Positions 1 through 10,869 of a stretch of 29,119 bases of DNA are shown here, in pieces. This stretch comes from Rodentolepis nana. Its lineage: Eukaryota; Platyhelminthes; Cestoda; Cyclophyllidea; Hymenolepididae. The stretch is taken from positions 1 through 29,119 of the forward strand of contig UZAE01000241.1 of the NCBI GenBank assembly GCA_900617975.1, read 5' to 3'. The position numbers were made by a program, and so were the translations under genes. The notes beneath the pieces were generated by a model that made no database searches, was not told the DNA's origin, and saw only the letters and a program-made list of their open reading frames with translations. How positions within the stretch are numbered: position 1 is the first letter of the stretch; each line of letters opens with the position of its first letter.

Positions 1-345
1 TGGCAGGCGTTTTGATAGTTATCGTTAGCCCTTTAGCTGACTTCTGGCTTCACATGGGGAAGAAACATCAAAGTAAGAGAAGTAAAAGAGGGAGACACAA
101 AGTCAGAGAAAAAATAAGATGAGTACTGTGGAAGTGATAGAATATGATCTACAGCGGGTCTATTGTAGATTGAGCTCAGAAGTCAACTGCCGGTTAATGG
201 ACTTTTTTGCCGTATGAGTTTACGTTGCCCAGTGTGCACCACGTGGAGGTAAGTCTATCGTATTCTTAAGAATAATTGTTTAGAAAACCAGCAAGGGTTG
301 AAAGTTGCCCAGGGTGCACCACGTGGAGGTAAGTCTATCGCACTC
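1..345 (+). repeat. Dispersed repeat, copy A (with duplicated 3' tail)
   Basis: The stretch beginning TGGCAGGCG at base 1 matches 8136-8360 and 28204-28500 along its length (shared blocks: TAGCCCTTTAG, GGCTTCACA, GAGTACTGTG, GTCAACTGCCG, the pyrimidine run near 210, and the tail GTTGCCCAG..ACCACGTGG..GTAAGTCTATC). The tail is present twice, at 224-260 and 304-340 (36 of 37 bases equal), 43 bp apart. There is no open frame. Intact copy C starts TG and ends CA, as a solo LTR or TRIM-like element would, but I see no convincing target duplication. The family is not one I recognise. The left edge may extend beyond the window. Confidence 0.85.
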
Positions 346-3055
346 CCATACACAGTAGGTTCCAAAGCAATATTCTCAAATTACCATACTTTTCGTGTTC
401 ATAAGTTTGACAATACCAGTTTCCCGCTATAACTTTCCCTTTGAAACACTTCCATAGGATTGCGTGTTGGTAATTTCAAAGTTTGCTCAAAAAATCACCC
501 TTGCTGCTTTCTTTTCACTTTTCTGAAGTTGATTGAGGCAAGGCAGTGTTGGGATGGTGTTGATTAGATTCATCGTTGCACCTTATATGACGTAGTTAAT
601 TCAGGTCGTGCGTGTGCGTGTGCGTGTGTGCATGAAAACCAGGTTATGACCTTTTTGCTCTGACGCAATAAAATAAGTTGTCTTTCGACGTGTGTGTTAT
701 GTTGGCTGACCTTGACTAGCACTGGTTCACCTTTTATCAGCGGTTTACTTTACAATGTCTTTAATATTCCACTTGAAGATTAGCATTCATTGGACACCAA
801 ATCGAAGCTCTGCTTCGTCAAAATCGTGGCAGCATTTACCAAATGCAGTACTTGGCAATCAGTAAAAGTTTCAGTCATTAAAATGTATCAGCTGACAATC
901 AGATTTAACTCATTAAATGCGAATTCTGTCAAAAAATGGGAGAAAACTATTCGTTTGAGCATGAAGCAATGAACTAGACGCAAAAAGGTATAAGGCTTAC
1001 AGACTCATATCTCGAATTTAACTTTCAGCTTGCAAAAAATGCCGTAACAGTCAACTGCCCCATCTTGTGTCATTTTGCCTGTTTCTCAAAATCCGGTTTG
1101 CGCTCCCTCAGTACTAGTACACACATCCTCACATGCTTTAATCACTTACTTCATCCTTTTCCATCCTATCAAGTGCAACCAAATTCCAGGTTTTCCAACT
1201 CGGTATAGGTCCTTGTTCTAGGTAATCCTTGGGAATATCATTAGTTTTATTAGGGGATGTTTTTTGCTTTATCCATAGAAAATTAAATTTACTTTATACA
1301 TGAAAAAGGCTTCTTTGGGAGGTTTGCACAAATCCAGATACTTATTAGAAATAACCCATATTGAAAATACCACATGAGTATGGTTTAGGGCTTTCCTTCA
1401 ATGGGTTTGGATATCTTTGCAATAAATACATTAATGCGTTAGTTTAAAATTTTATATTCATGGGTAAATATTCTTAATAATAAATTTGGCAAGACTCTAA
1501 AAATGTTAACAAATTTTATACACTCAATGCTACAATGGGATTAATAAAATTCAGAGAAGTTTTGTAATCATATGTAGTCAATTTTGTGAATTATTAATTA
1601 TTCAGCTTTGTGTTTGGCAGCTGCGAAGCTTTCTTTGCTGACGTCTGGATTTCCAGAGTGAAAAGCGATTGTGGAAGTATGACAATATAATATTTTTTCA
1701 GATCACCAAGTGTTTTATTATATCTGATATGTCCAGCAGAGATATCTCAAATGACCGTAGACATCCTCTGATCATAACTGCAAGACCAAGGCTGTAGTTT
1801 TCACAAGCATGTGTGCAAATAAATGCCTAAGATGCCAAATCAACACGAGGAAACATTGATAGTCAGAAGTTGCTGATGGCTAACGATGGTTTATTAGCAA
1901 ATTAAGGTGGCTTTCAGGTCACGTTTGTACCAATCATGGTACATGGCATGCTGATTTCAAGTTACACATTGAAATAAAAACCCGATCTCTTATGTAAATG
2001 GATTGAAGTTCATGAATTTGTTAAATATTTTGATGCGGCAACATTGATATTAAAAAACAATTTCAAGACAAATAAATTAGCAATTAGTATTTGGTCAATT
2101 TAGCAATTGTAATTAGGTAAGTTATGTGACATTCGCATGTTTGAAGTATCGACCAGGACAATTACTGCTAAAAATTCAAATTAGAAGAGGTCAACTTGTC
2201 GCCTTTTCTTACAATAAGTTAATTTTGGAGTAAACCCTACAAGGCAAGCAATGAATGCGGAGAATTTGATTTTGAATATTGAAATCAGTGTTTACTCTCT
2301 ACCAATGATGAGAAATGTCTGAATGTTTGAAATTTTACTTTTGACCATAGTTTTTAACGGGAAATGGATTATGGAGTAGGGACAAAATGGTAGCATGTCA
2401 CATTTCGAACAACCCCAAATGCCATCAAGGATATGCCAAAATACAATCTCACATCATTAAAACCCATTTACATTGCAGATATTAAGAAAATCATATTTTA
2501 TTTGTTCTTCATGAACAATGATCTCAACTTTTGATTCATAAGTAAGGTACGGAAAGAAGTGTATAGAATTGTTTGCAAATACCATAGTAACTAAGATTAA
2601 ATATTCTACGCAAAATGCCCAAAAATTAAATGACCTTCTGACAATTTAAATGAATTATTGCTTTAAATTTGCATGCGAGCAATGACAAGAAATATTAGAC
2701 ATCAAATATAGAGAAGAAATGTCTTACCATATTTTGTCGGAAATCATAATAAACACAAACCACTCCACCTCCAATCATTAGAATGAATATAACATTTTAA
2801 TGGCTAATTGCCAAAGCTTTTAGATTTGATAATCGATAGAAATTGACAATTTTAATAAATGCTTACTTCACAATGTCAAAAAGGATTGATCAACTCAGTG
2901 CACACAATTTTTATTATTATAATTGTGCGGTGCTAACTACCAAATTATTATTTTATTTAGGAATTGACATTTCAATAAATTAAACTCACAGCGGCCTTTA
3001 AAATTAGAATTCACTACACTATTGGTGGTTAGCCCAGGATTGATTTGTTCGTAAA
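346..3055. other. Intergenic spacer upstream of RANGAP1
   Basis: AT-rich non-coding DNA with no convincing gene. A TG/CG-rich microsatellite lies at 605-632. The small open frame at 790-972 has no recognisable domain and low complexity. The last few hundred bases must contain the RANGAP1 promoter or a trans-splice acceptor (TTAG ends at 3032), but no motif is strong enough to place it. Confidence 0.6.
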
Positions 3056-6021
3056 ATGGCTTCAAGTGACAACGATGAGGTGTTGGTCGATTTTGATGGC
3101 AGGTCGCTTAAAGTCGACAATGAAAAGGATGCAAATGAAATTGTTGAGAATATTAAAAAGGATTATATGATGTCTGCGTTGCGCCTCTCCGCTAATACCA
3201 TAGGTGTCAATGGAGCCAAAGCCATCGGCGACGAATTGGCATTTCATAAAAATTTAAAACGATGCCTTTTCAGTGACATCTTTACCGGTCGGTTGGTCGA
3301 TGAGATTGCTCCAGCTTTGATGCATTTTTCTAAAGGAATTATGACGTCAGGGGCTCGGCTTACTGAACTTGATCTCAGTGATAACGCCTTTGGCCCTCGG
3401 GGTGTTGTAGGTGTAACAGAACTTCTTTCTAGTCCTGCGTGTTTCACCCTGAAGGTATCTTTGCTTTCGTTCGCTTATTATCTCTTTAAAGATTTTACGA
3501 ATGAACAATCAAGGTCTTGGCCATCAAGGAGCGAAACATTTAGCTGAGGCTTTATCGAAGGGTCTCAAAGAAAGCGATGGTAAAGGGCTCAAATTGACCC
3601 ACTTTTCTGCCGGGCGTAACCGTCTAGAAAACTATGGTGCCTGTCTACTCGCAGATGTATTCGCTCAAATGGGCTCGTTGGAAGAACTTGCTCTTTATCA
3701 AAATGGTATTGGGATTCATGGACCTGAGGGAATGAAGGCACTTGCTTCAGCTATTTCTCAGAATTCCAATATGCGCATTTTAAACCTTTCGGATAATTCT
3801 TTGAAGGAAGAGGGAGGCTCTGAAGTGGCGAAGATCCTTAAATCAATTCCAAGTTTGGAGGAGCTTATCTTAGACGATTGCTTAATCCGCTCCAAAGGTT
3901 GTCGCGCTTTAGCCCACTACATCGAGCGTGAAGACATTGTTCCCAGCCTCACTCGCCTGAGTCTCTATGGTAATGAGATTAAACGCGATTCTGCCATCTC
4001 CCTGGCATTCGCACTGGTTTCTAAATCCCAGCTCAACCATCTCTGTCTTAACGCAAATGAATTCGGCCCATCCGGTATACAGGCCATCTTACAGGTAAAT
4101 TTTTTATTCATTTTTTATATTGCAGTCCTCTTACTGTTGCCTATTTGATGCACAATGAATCATTATTATTTTTCATTGATAAATTCTATGTTTTATTGTG
4201 CCTATGTGTTATAAATAGAAATGTTTTCTTGATTTCTCTTTTTGCATAGAATCATCTATTTATTTGCTCTTGTTGTGCTTGATGTTTCCTGATTATAAAT
4301 TGCACGAATTTTGCACGCCTTTTCCTTCATCTTCTCTTTCTTTTCGGATCGAATTCTTTCTCCATTTGCCTTTTAATTATCAAGGCGTTTATAAACACTT
4401 GAAATTCGGACTTTTATTCGACACGTATGCTGAAATACAGATTTTTTCAGTAGGCTTTTGTTGGTTATCGAAATCGGCTTCCATACTGGTGATAGTTTAT
4501 TTCAATAAATTCCATTAGCAATTTCAATTTTCCCCTATTTGAGTTTACATTCTTTTATGCCATCCTTACTGATTCTCTTGATCGAAATAATGTTTTTTTG
4601 GGTTCCTATGACCCTCAGATGGCCAGAATTTGTCAATATATTCTAATGTGTCCCCTTATTTAACGCCTTACTGTTTTCGCTTAGGTTCTTGAATCGCTGA
4701 ATTTGTTGCCAGCCCTCAGAGCAAGCATCAGCAGGCAGGGAGAAGACGAAGAGGAGGATGACGACGACGACCTTCTCCTCGCCTTTGATGAAGATATTGG
4801 TGAGGATCAGGAAGAGAGTGAAGTTGAAAATGAGGATGAGGAGCAGAGGTAAGATTATACTTAGAGTTTAGAGTTATTTTGAGGAGACGTGAATTGAAGG
4901 CTAAGATGGTAGTGTTTGGAAATATTGCTTTTTTAAATGTCAATTGTTGTTCTGTTCATTTCTTCATCTTATCTCTATAATGCGTGGTTAATTGTGTGAA
5001 ATATCACTCAAACTGTTTAGTTTTACAACTGCTCAGATCACAGAGGAGTTGGAGAACTGGTATCGTCTTTCAAATCGCCTGTATATGCTAAAGCAGTGAC
5101 TGCCGTTGGTTCAAGCAGCCATCAGTAATAATAGCTAATAATGGGTATTGCATTTGGCTACCCGTTGGAGTCAGTTTTTCCTGGATGGAATAGGTCTTCG
5201 GTAGCTGCGTCGATTACAACTATGTTGGTCGAAAAACAAGACACATTTGACTGCCACGTTTCAGGGAGGAAGGGAGTTTATCATGTTATTAAACACTGAG
5301 ATGCTGGTTCCCGCACATATTTCTTAGGACTGTATGAATACTATTTAATGGATGAGTATACAACGGAGATATCTACGTTCCAATCTCAGTTAGAGATCTG
5401 TATACTCATGATTAGCTTAGGCCAAAAACAAGACGTCTCTGATCGAGTTTACCACTTCCAATTGTTTCTCTTTGGCCATAAGTTATTTTCGAAATCTTGA
5501 TTTTGTTCATTGTTTGGTAGTTTATTCATATAGTTACCTATGATTATTCCTTTTCGGTATATTTTGTCTTCGAAAAATCTAATTAATATTTACTGGTTGC
5601 ATTTATGTGGGCTTCTTTTGATTGTTCTGTTTTTGATAATCCAAAATAAATACGGGAAGCCCTTGAGTTCGGGTGACGAGTTTTCTTGAATGCAGTTTAA
5701 TGCTCTTTCCACTTATAAACCAAATTCGGTCACCTTGATTACAATAAAAAAGAAACAAAACGTGGAGGTTGTATTGTTATTGTTCATTTCTTACCTTCCT
5801 AGTTATGATGGAGATTACTATGGTGATGATAATGGCACGACGAGCGAGGATGAAGGAGAAGATAACGAACGGGACACTTCTTTCAATACCGTCAAATATA
5901 TGCCCACAAAACTCTCAGGTACTGTTATATTTCCCTTCTCTATATTACCTGCTTCATATACTTTCTGCAGAGGCATTGGTTTAGTGATTGGCTTCTGTAC
6001 AGACTAACTACCTTCAATAAG

Positions 6022-6068
<47 letters not shown>

Positions 6069-6968
6069 GCCTGAGTGATATTTAGTTCTTTACCTGCAGA
6101 CCTCATTTTTAATGTTTTCTCTACCACCTTTGTAGGTGAACCAGCCGCGGCGCAGGCTGGTCAAGGTGCTGGTGCAGGTGGATTCAGTTTCCTCTCTTGC
6201 TTGTCCTCTCTGAAGGAGAATCAGCAGCCAACGAAATCGGGACTTTTTGCAGACATCAATATGCTCGGTAGTAGCACCTCTTCACCAAGTGGCGGACTTT
6301 TTGGTGGCCTTGGGACCACAAATTTCTCAGGAGGTCTTTTTGCGCCCCCGAAACTTGGCTCGCTATCTTCCGGATTATTTTCCACTCCTGCTGATTTCAA
6401 CGAATCTGCACTTCTTGATTCTCTAAGGGCAACTTTCAGTGACACTGAAGATGAAAATATGATCACATCTCTTATCGACCAAGTTTCTAAGCAGGCACCC
6501 CCTTCAACTTGGAAGTTACAGGGTGAGAGCATAGTGGACTGGGCTTCACCTGAGTCTCTTGTGCGGTTGGCTTTCCGAATCTCTCAGAAGACCTCGGCTC
6601 CCGCTTGTCAAAATCTCGCTTCTGATCTTATTTTCTCTGCTCTCTCACAGAAAACCAACAGTGTTGACACTTCATTTGTCGAACCTGCGTCAAGAGCGGT
6701 GAATTCTATCCTTCTACACGTAGGTGCCATCAAAGCAGATAAAAGTGATTCTCTTGAACGCAAGATTAATGAAGAAATCGAGGATCAGAAGACCATGAAA
6801 ACTAATGTAAATTTGGTTTCCTCTTTGCTTAACCGCTATGGCGATAATTTGAGCGCAGATGTGAAGAAGCCTCTGAAATGTATCATTTCCTTACGACGCA
6901 ATCAAAGCACTGCTCTAGAAACTCTCTTAACAACCCTTGAAAGCAAAATGTCATCTCTAAATCTGTAA
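3056..6968 (+). CDS. RANGAP1: Ran GTPase-activating protein 1 (RanGAP1), 5 exons, 704 aa
   Basis: Exons: 3056-3454, 3492-4094, 4685-4848, 5803-5918, 6136-6968. Introns are 37, 590, 954 and 217 bp, all GT-AG, and frame is kept throughout. RanGAP1 stimulates GTP hydrolysis by Ran in the cytoplasm and at nuclear pores, which maintains the RanGTP gradient. Residues about 30-350 are leucine-rich repeats. The signature SDIFTGRL has Arg79, LDLSDNAFGP follows, and GRNRLEN (174-180) has Asn176, matching residues implicated in GAP activity in yeast Rna1. An Asp/Glu-rich tract (about 352-425) follows, as in the family. Residues 463-510 hold four GLF motifs. Residues about 520-704 match the vertebrate RanGAP1 C-terminal domain, including LLHVGAIKAD, aligned with the SUMO-acceptor region (Lys627). 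The family is usually about 590 aa, so this one is longer, mainly through the GLF segment. Exon 2 starts ILRMNN, completing the repeat broken at FTLK. Identity is very secure; exon 4 borders are slightly less so. Confidence 0.95.
3455..3491 (+). other. 37-bp micro-intron of RANGAP1
   Basis: GTATCT donor and CTCTTTAAAG acceptor bound a pyrimidine-rich 37-bp intron in phase 0. Removing it joins FTLK to ILRMNN, as the RanGAP1 leucine-rich repeat requires; reading through gives an unrelated sequence that stops at 3545. Confidence 0.9.
6025..6066 (+). repeat. (AT)21 microsatellite in RANGAP1 intron 4
   Basis: An uninterrupted AT dinucleotide run of 42 bp lies between exons 4 and 5, about 70 bp upstream of the exon 5 acceptor. 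Confidence 0.97.
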
Positions 6969-6983
6969 AAAATTTTAACTACC

Positions 6984-6993
6984 AATAAATAAA
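6984..6993 (+). terminator. Overlapping AATAAA poly(A) signals of RANGAP1
   Basis: Two overlapping AATAAA hexamers (6984-6989 and 6988-6993) begin 16 bp after the stop codon. The predicted 3' UTR is very short, and only about 100 bp remain before the EndoG start. Confidence 0.8.
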
Positions 6994-7096
6994 TTTTAAC
7001 ATCTCTGTGAGAGATTGTACCCCATTTCTCGTTGTTTGTTTTTTTTTATCGGTAGTTTGGTTTTATTTTCCATTTGATTGTTGCTTTATTTGAAGA

Positions 7097-10000
7097 ATGA
7101 ACCAGTTTGTCAAAAGATTTCTACTCGCCTCATCAGCTTTTACGACGGGCTGTGTTGTCACAGCAACTGGGATCTGTCTCTGGGATAAGGAGAGCTCAGT
7201 GAGAAGGGTCGTGAGTCGAACGGCTCCTCCGGGCCACTCCCTTAATTCTCCTAGGTCTTCAATTTTCAGTCCCTACTCCCCACTACCTCCTGCGGTAGCG
7301 CAGGTTGGCCTGCCTGACCCTGAGCCATTGAAAATTTTGCCCGGTTACATTTGCCAATATGATCGGCGAAATCGCATTCCTCGATGGACATTGGAATTAC
7401 TCGTCAAAGAAAATCTTCTTGGGGATTCAAATGAACTTGTTAGCAGGTACTTCACTTAGTGGTGTTTTTTTTATATTTGTGTTGATTTGACTTTGTAAAT
7501 CTATAATGGAACGGTTTTTTGATCCTCTGGTTTTTTATGAAATAGGGAAAAAGGTATGCAAATGTGATTGAACCAAAGGTTAAAATGAGGCTGAAAATTT
7601 AAAAAATGACTAGGCCAACCAGATATTCATATTGCTTATCCGCTTCACAATTACTGGAATAAACAATGTTGAGGCAAAATGATTGGCTGGTGTTACTTTC
7701 ATCATCTGCGTTTTCAAATACCTTTCGAGCTGCTGCACCTATGTAATTATTACTTCCTAAAATTTCTATCCCAAGCCTGTCTGGTAGGGAATAGGGCATT
7801 GTGCAAGATGGTTAAGAGATAGTGGCGAAGACTTCTTGCTCAAAATGGGGGCTATGCAGTAGTTGGTGTACTCATCTATAAACTCCGAAGTCACGGATGG
7901 TTATTCACCAGTGGATACTCAGTCAGCAGAATGGCCAAACGAATAGGTTGCGTCTAGTTAATGGAGGGAGGAGGATGAGGAGGCTCTATAGTGATGTTCC
8001 TGTGCGTAAGCTAGATGCTTGGACACTTCTATATATAGGCGTTCGGCTTTTTATCGCATGATTGCAATGCTCTAGTCGCATTTCCTATCTAGATTTTTTC
8101 TGATTTTCGCAAGATGAATATTTATCTATATCAAATGGCAGGCTTTATGATAGTTATCATTAGCCCTTTAGTTGACTTCAGGCTTCACAGAGGGAGAGGA
8201 ACATCAAATCGAAAAAAGTCGAGAGGGGAGCTGAACAGAAGAGTATTTTAAAGGTGTAAAAGAGACAGTCACAAAGGTTGATGAAAGGTGAGGTGAATAC
8301 TGGGGCAGTGGTTGAATATGACATACAGTGGGGTCATGATAGAAGTCAACTGCCGGTTAATATTGGGTTGGCAACGAAGTCGTTGCCGTTTTTGTTGACA
8401 GATTCACTCTATACTTTGTTTTGTTAACGTGGCCAGAGCATCTAACCCATATTTTTTCTTACTGTATGGGCTTCTAGGTTAATTAGTAAAAAATTTTTTT
8501 GTTTAGTTATTTAGTTTTGTTTTTATCCCAATTTAAAAATGAAAGAACAGGACGTGCACTTCCGACACACTTTATTGTATTACTTCCGAAAAGGCAAGAA
8601 CGCATCGCAAGTACAAAAGAAGTTATGTGCCGTATATGGAGATGAAGCCTTAAAAGAAAGGCAGTGTCGAAATTGGTTTGAAAAATTTGGTTCCGGTGAT
8701 TTTTCACTGAAAAATTCACAACGATCTGGCCGCCCAGTCGAAGTGGATGAAACCCATATCAAGGCCATTATCGATTCAAATCGTCACAGCACAACACGAG
8801 ATATTGCAGAGAAGCTGCTCAATGTGTCGCATACATGCATTGAAAAAAATGAAAAACCCTTGGTTATGTCAAGAAACTTGATTTATGGATCCCTCACCAG
8901 TTAAAGGAAATTCATTTGACGCAACGGATTAGCATCTGTGATTCGCCGCTACTGAAACGCAATGAGAATGATCCATTTCTGAAGAACCTAGTTACTGGCG
9001 ATGAAAAGTGGATAGTTTATAACAATGTTACTCGCAAGAGATCATGGGTGAAGCAAGATCAACCAGCCCAAACAATATCAAAAGTAGAGATTCACCAAAA
9101 AAAGATTATGCTGTCGGTCTGGTGGGATCACAAAGGAATTTTGTATTTTGAACTCATGCCGCAGAACCAAACGATAAATTCAAATGCGTATGTTGAAGAA
9201 CTCGAAAAACTGAAGGAAGCAATTGAAGATAAGCGGGCGGCATTATCAAATCGGAAAGGTGTTGTTTTCCATCATGATAACGCAAGGCCCCCCCCCCCCA
9301 CACATCGTTGGTTTCTCGGCAAAAATTATTGGAACTGGGTTGGGATGTTTTGTCACACCCACCATATAGCCCTGACCTTGCGCCTTCGGATTACCATTTG
9401 TTTCGTTTCATGCAAAACTCTTTAAATGGTAAAATTGTTAACAACGCGGATGATGTCGGATCACACCTAATTCAGTTTTTTAATAGCAAAGACCAGACAT
9501 TTTACGAACGGGGAATATTTACTCTGCCAGAACGATGGAAAAAGGTCATCGACAAGAACGGCCAATATCTAATTGAATAAAGTTATATTTTTAAAGAAAA
9601 ATTCCGAATTTGCCTTCTTATTTGAAATCGGCAATGACTTAGTTGCCAACCTAATAGACCTTTTTCCGCATGAGTATACGTTGCCCAGGGTGCACCACGT
9701 GGTGGTAAGTCTATCCCACACCCCCACATGATGAATATTATTTATTCTTTAAGTGAAATAGTTGTCTCGTAGGTCATATTGGTATGCTCATTTATGCCAC
9801 CCGCTTCCTTCCTAATCTTCGAATATTTTGCTTTTATTCTCTCTCGTCTCTAGGGAGAATTTCGCTTTCATCGAGGATTTGAGTGAGCCAGCAGCGTTTC
9901 GCAGCACTAATGTAGACTACGCCAGATCTGGCTACGATCGAGGTCACATGGCCGCGGCGGGCAATAATTTATTCAATGCCGAGTGTATGGACTCAACTTT

Positions 10001-10869
10001 CCTTTTCTGCAATATTGCTCCTCAAGTTGGCCGTGGCTTCAACAGGAATATCTGGAATTCTCTCGAGAAGCATATCCGCAAAATTGCTAGAAACTCAGCT
10101 AACGTTGTGGTCGTAACAGGTCCTCTTTTCATTCCCGGGTACGTTATGCTTGAATCTTATTTAAGAAATCGAATGCTATATGAGGATAAAACAATAAGCC
10201 TCGTGCGTTGATCATATTTCACATACTTCTGATCACTAATTAACGCCGAAGCTTGAAGGCGTCTGACTATTCTGGTTTCCGTTTTATTTGCAGGGTTAAT
10301 ATATACGCGTTGGTGAACGCCATGCTTTATGTTTGCAAAGTTAAAAAGCTGTGTGGTAACCACTTGATTGGACTATTGTGAATTGATTCATTCTTTTATC
10401 CCATACTAGCTGTTAGATATATATATATATATTTTTTATTTAAATGATGGTGTTCAGTAATGAAAATGCCTGCAGTTGTTGCGACGATTTGACATGGAAC
10501 TGCGTCAATATGCGAGACCATGCTTTGATTTGATCACGGAAATGTGATTTTTGAGCAAATTTATCTCGCTACACTATCTACCTGAAATTAATTAGACTGT
10601 TTTGCCTCCTAAGTTCAACAGTTTCAGACCTTGGACATCGACTGGTCGTGTATGAATTGATTGGCCCGAATAGTGTCGCGGTTCCCACTCATTTCTTCAA
10701 AGCGATAGCTGTACAGGAGAGGCGTGGTGGTCCATGGAATACTTTTGCCTGGATCATTCCAAATCGTGAGCTGCCTATGGAGAAACCCTTTAATGCATTC
10801 GCAGTATCCATGAAAAATCTTGAACAAGCCGCTGGTCTGGTTATTTTTCCCAACCTAACCAAGACTTAA
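7097..10869 (+). CDS. ENDOG: Mitochondrial endonuclease G (DNA/RNA non-specific nuclease), 3 exons, 296 aa
   Basis: Exons: 7097-7446, 9854-10138, 10614-10869; introns are 2407 and 475 bp. EndoG is a Mg2+-dependent, sugar-non-specific nuclease of the beta-beta-alpha-metal family. It sits in the mitochondrial intermembrane space and degrades DNA in cell death and in paternal mitochondrial DNA removal. Residues about 1-30 (basic, then a hydrophobic stretch) fit a mitochondrial signal/anchor. The active-site signature DRGH is at 145-148 with general-base His148. LFCNIAPQV and NRNIWNSLE (180-188) carry the metal-binding Asn region. The C-terminus has VAVPTHFFK and an AAGLVIFPN ending like animal EndoG. 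Length matches the human protein (297 aa). The third exon is placed at the acceptor CCTCCTAAG because it keeps frame from the exon 2 GG end and gives the family spacing before VVYELIG. Its start is 128 bp after the RANGAP1 stop. No AATAAA follows closely; AGTAAA at 10907 is a weak candidate. Confidence 0.93.
7447..8135 (+). other. 5' part of EndoG intron 1
   Basis: Non-coding intron sequence between the exon 1 donor (AG|GTACTT) and repeat copy B. Small open frames on either strand have no recognisable domain. No structural RNA seen. Confidence 0.6.
8363..9654 (+). mobile_element. Mariner (Tc1/mariner, cecropia-like), 1292 bp, inactive
   Basis: Terminal inverted repeats of 26 bp (8363-8388 and 9629-9654) match at 23 of 26 positions and begin TTGGGTTGGCAAC / TTAGGTTGGCAAC. 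TA target duplications flank the element at 8361-8362 and 9655-9656. Its length is canonical for mariner. The repeat ends resemble those of human Hsmar1, a cecropia-subfamily element, more than Mos1 or Himar1 ends. It is nested inside repeat copy B, so it is younger than that repeat. The encoded transposase is frameshifted. Confidence 0.96.
8539..9580 (+). pseudogene. Mariner transposase, frameshifted
   Basis: The reading frame opens at 8539 and continues to about 8850 with the N-terminal helix-turn-helix region (LKERQCRNWFEKF, RSGRPVEVDE), typical of the mariner paired-like DNA-binding domain. It shifts frame around 8845-8870, just before the linker, whose WIPHQL motif is readable in the next frame. 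The second frame runs on through VTGDEKWI (first catalytic Asp) and HHDNARP (second Asp). It is broken again by a run of 12 C at 9288-9299. The third frame carries SPDLAPSDYH, the third Asp of the DD34D triad, and stops at 9578-9580. All three catalytic Asp are visible, but no single frame holds them, so this copy should make no active enzyme. Confidence 0.93.
10417..10432 (+). repeat. (AT)8 microsatellite in EndoG intron 2
   Basis: Short AT dinucleotide run followed by a T-rich stretch in the intron between exons 2 and 3. Confidence 0.9.

Larger units (their letters stand above)
8136..9720 (+). repeat. Dispersed repeat, copy B, interrupted by a mariner
   Basis: The left part (8136-8362) matches copies A and C from TGGCAGG through GTCAACTGCCGGTTAA. 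The right part (9655-9720) resumes with the pyrimidine run, GCATGAGTATACGTTGCCC and the ACCACGTGG..GTAAGTCTATC tail. Comparison with copy A (GGTTAATGGAC) shows the mariner landed at a TA and duplicated it. The copy lies in EndoG intron 1 in the sense direction. Its tail has GGTGGTAAGT rather than GGAGGTAAGT. Confidence 0.9.

Noticed and set aside
790..972. Small open frame in the left spacer
   Set aside because: Short, no domain, no splice or poly(A) context supporting a gene.
4264..4518. Open frame in RANGAP1 intron 2
   Set aside because: AT-rich, Phe/Leu-rich composition with no similarity; the flanking exons join in frame without it.
10294..10355. 62-nt segment as an obligatory EndoG exon
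   Set aside because: It keeps frame, but joining exon 2 to the acceptor at 10613 also keeps frame, gives spacing close to other EndoG proteins and a total of 296 aa. It is kept only as a possible variant.
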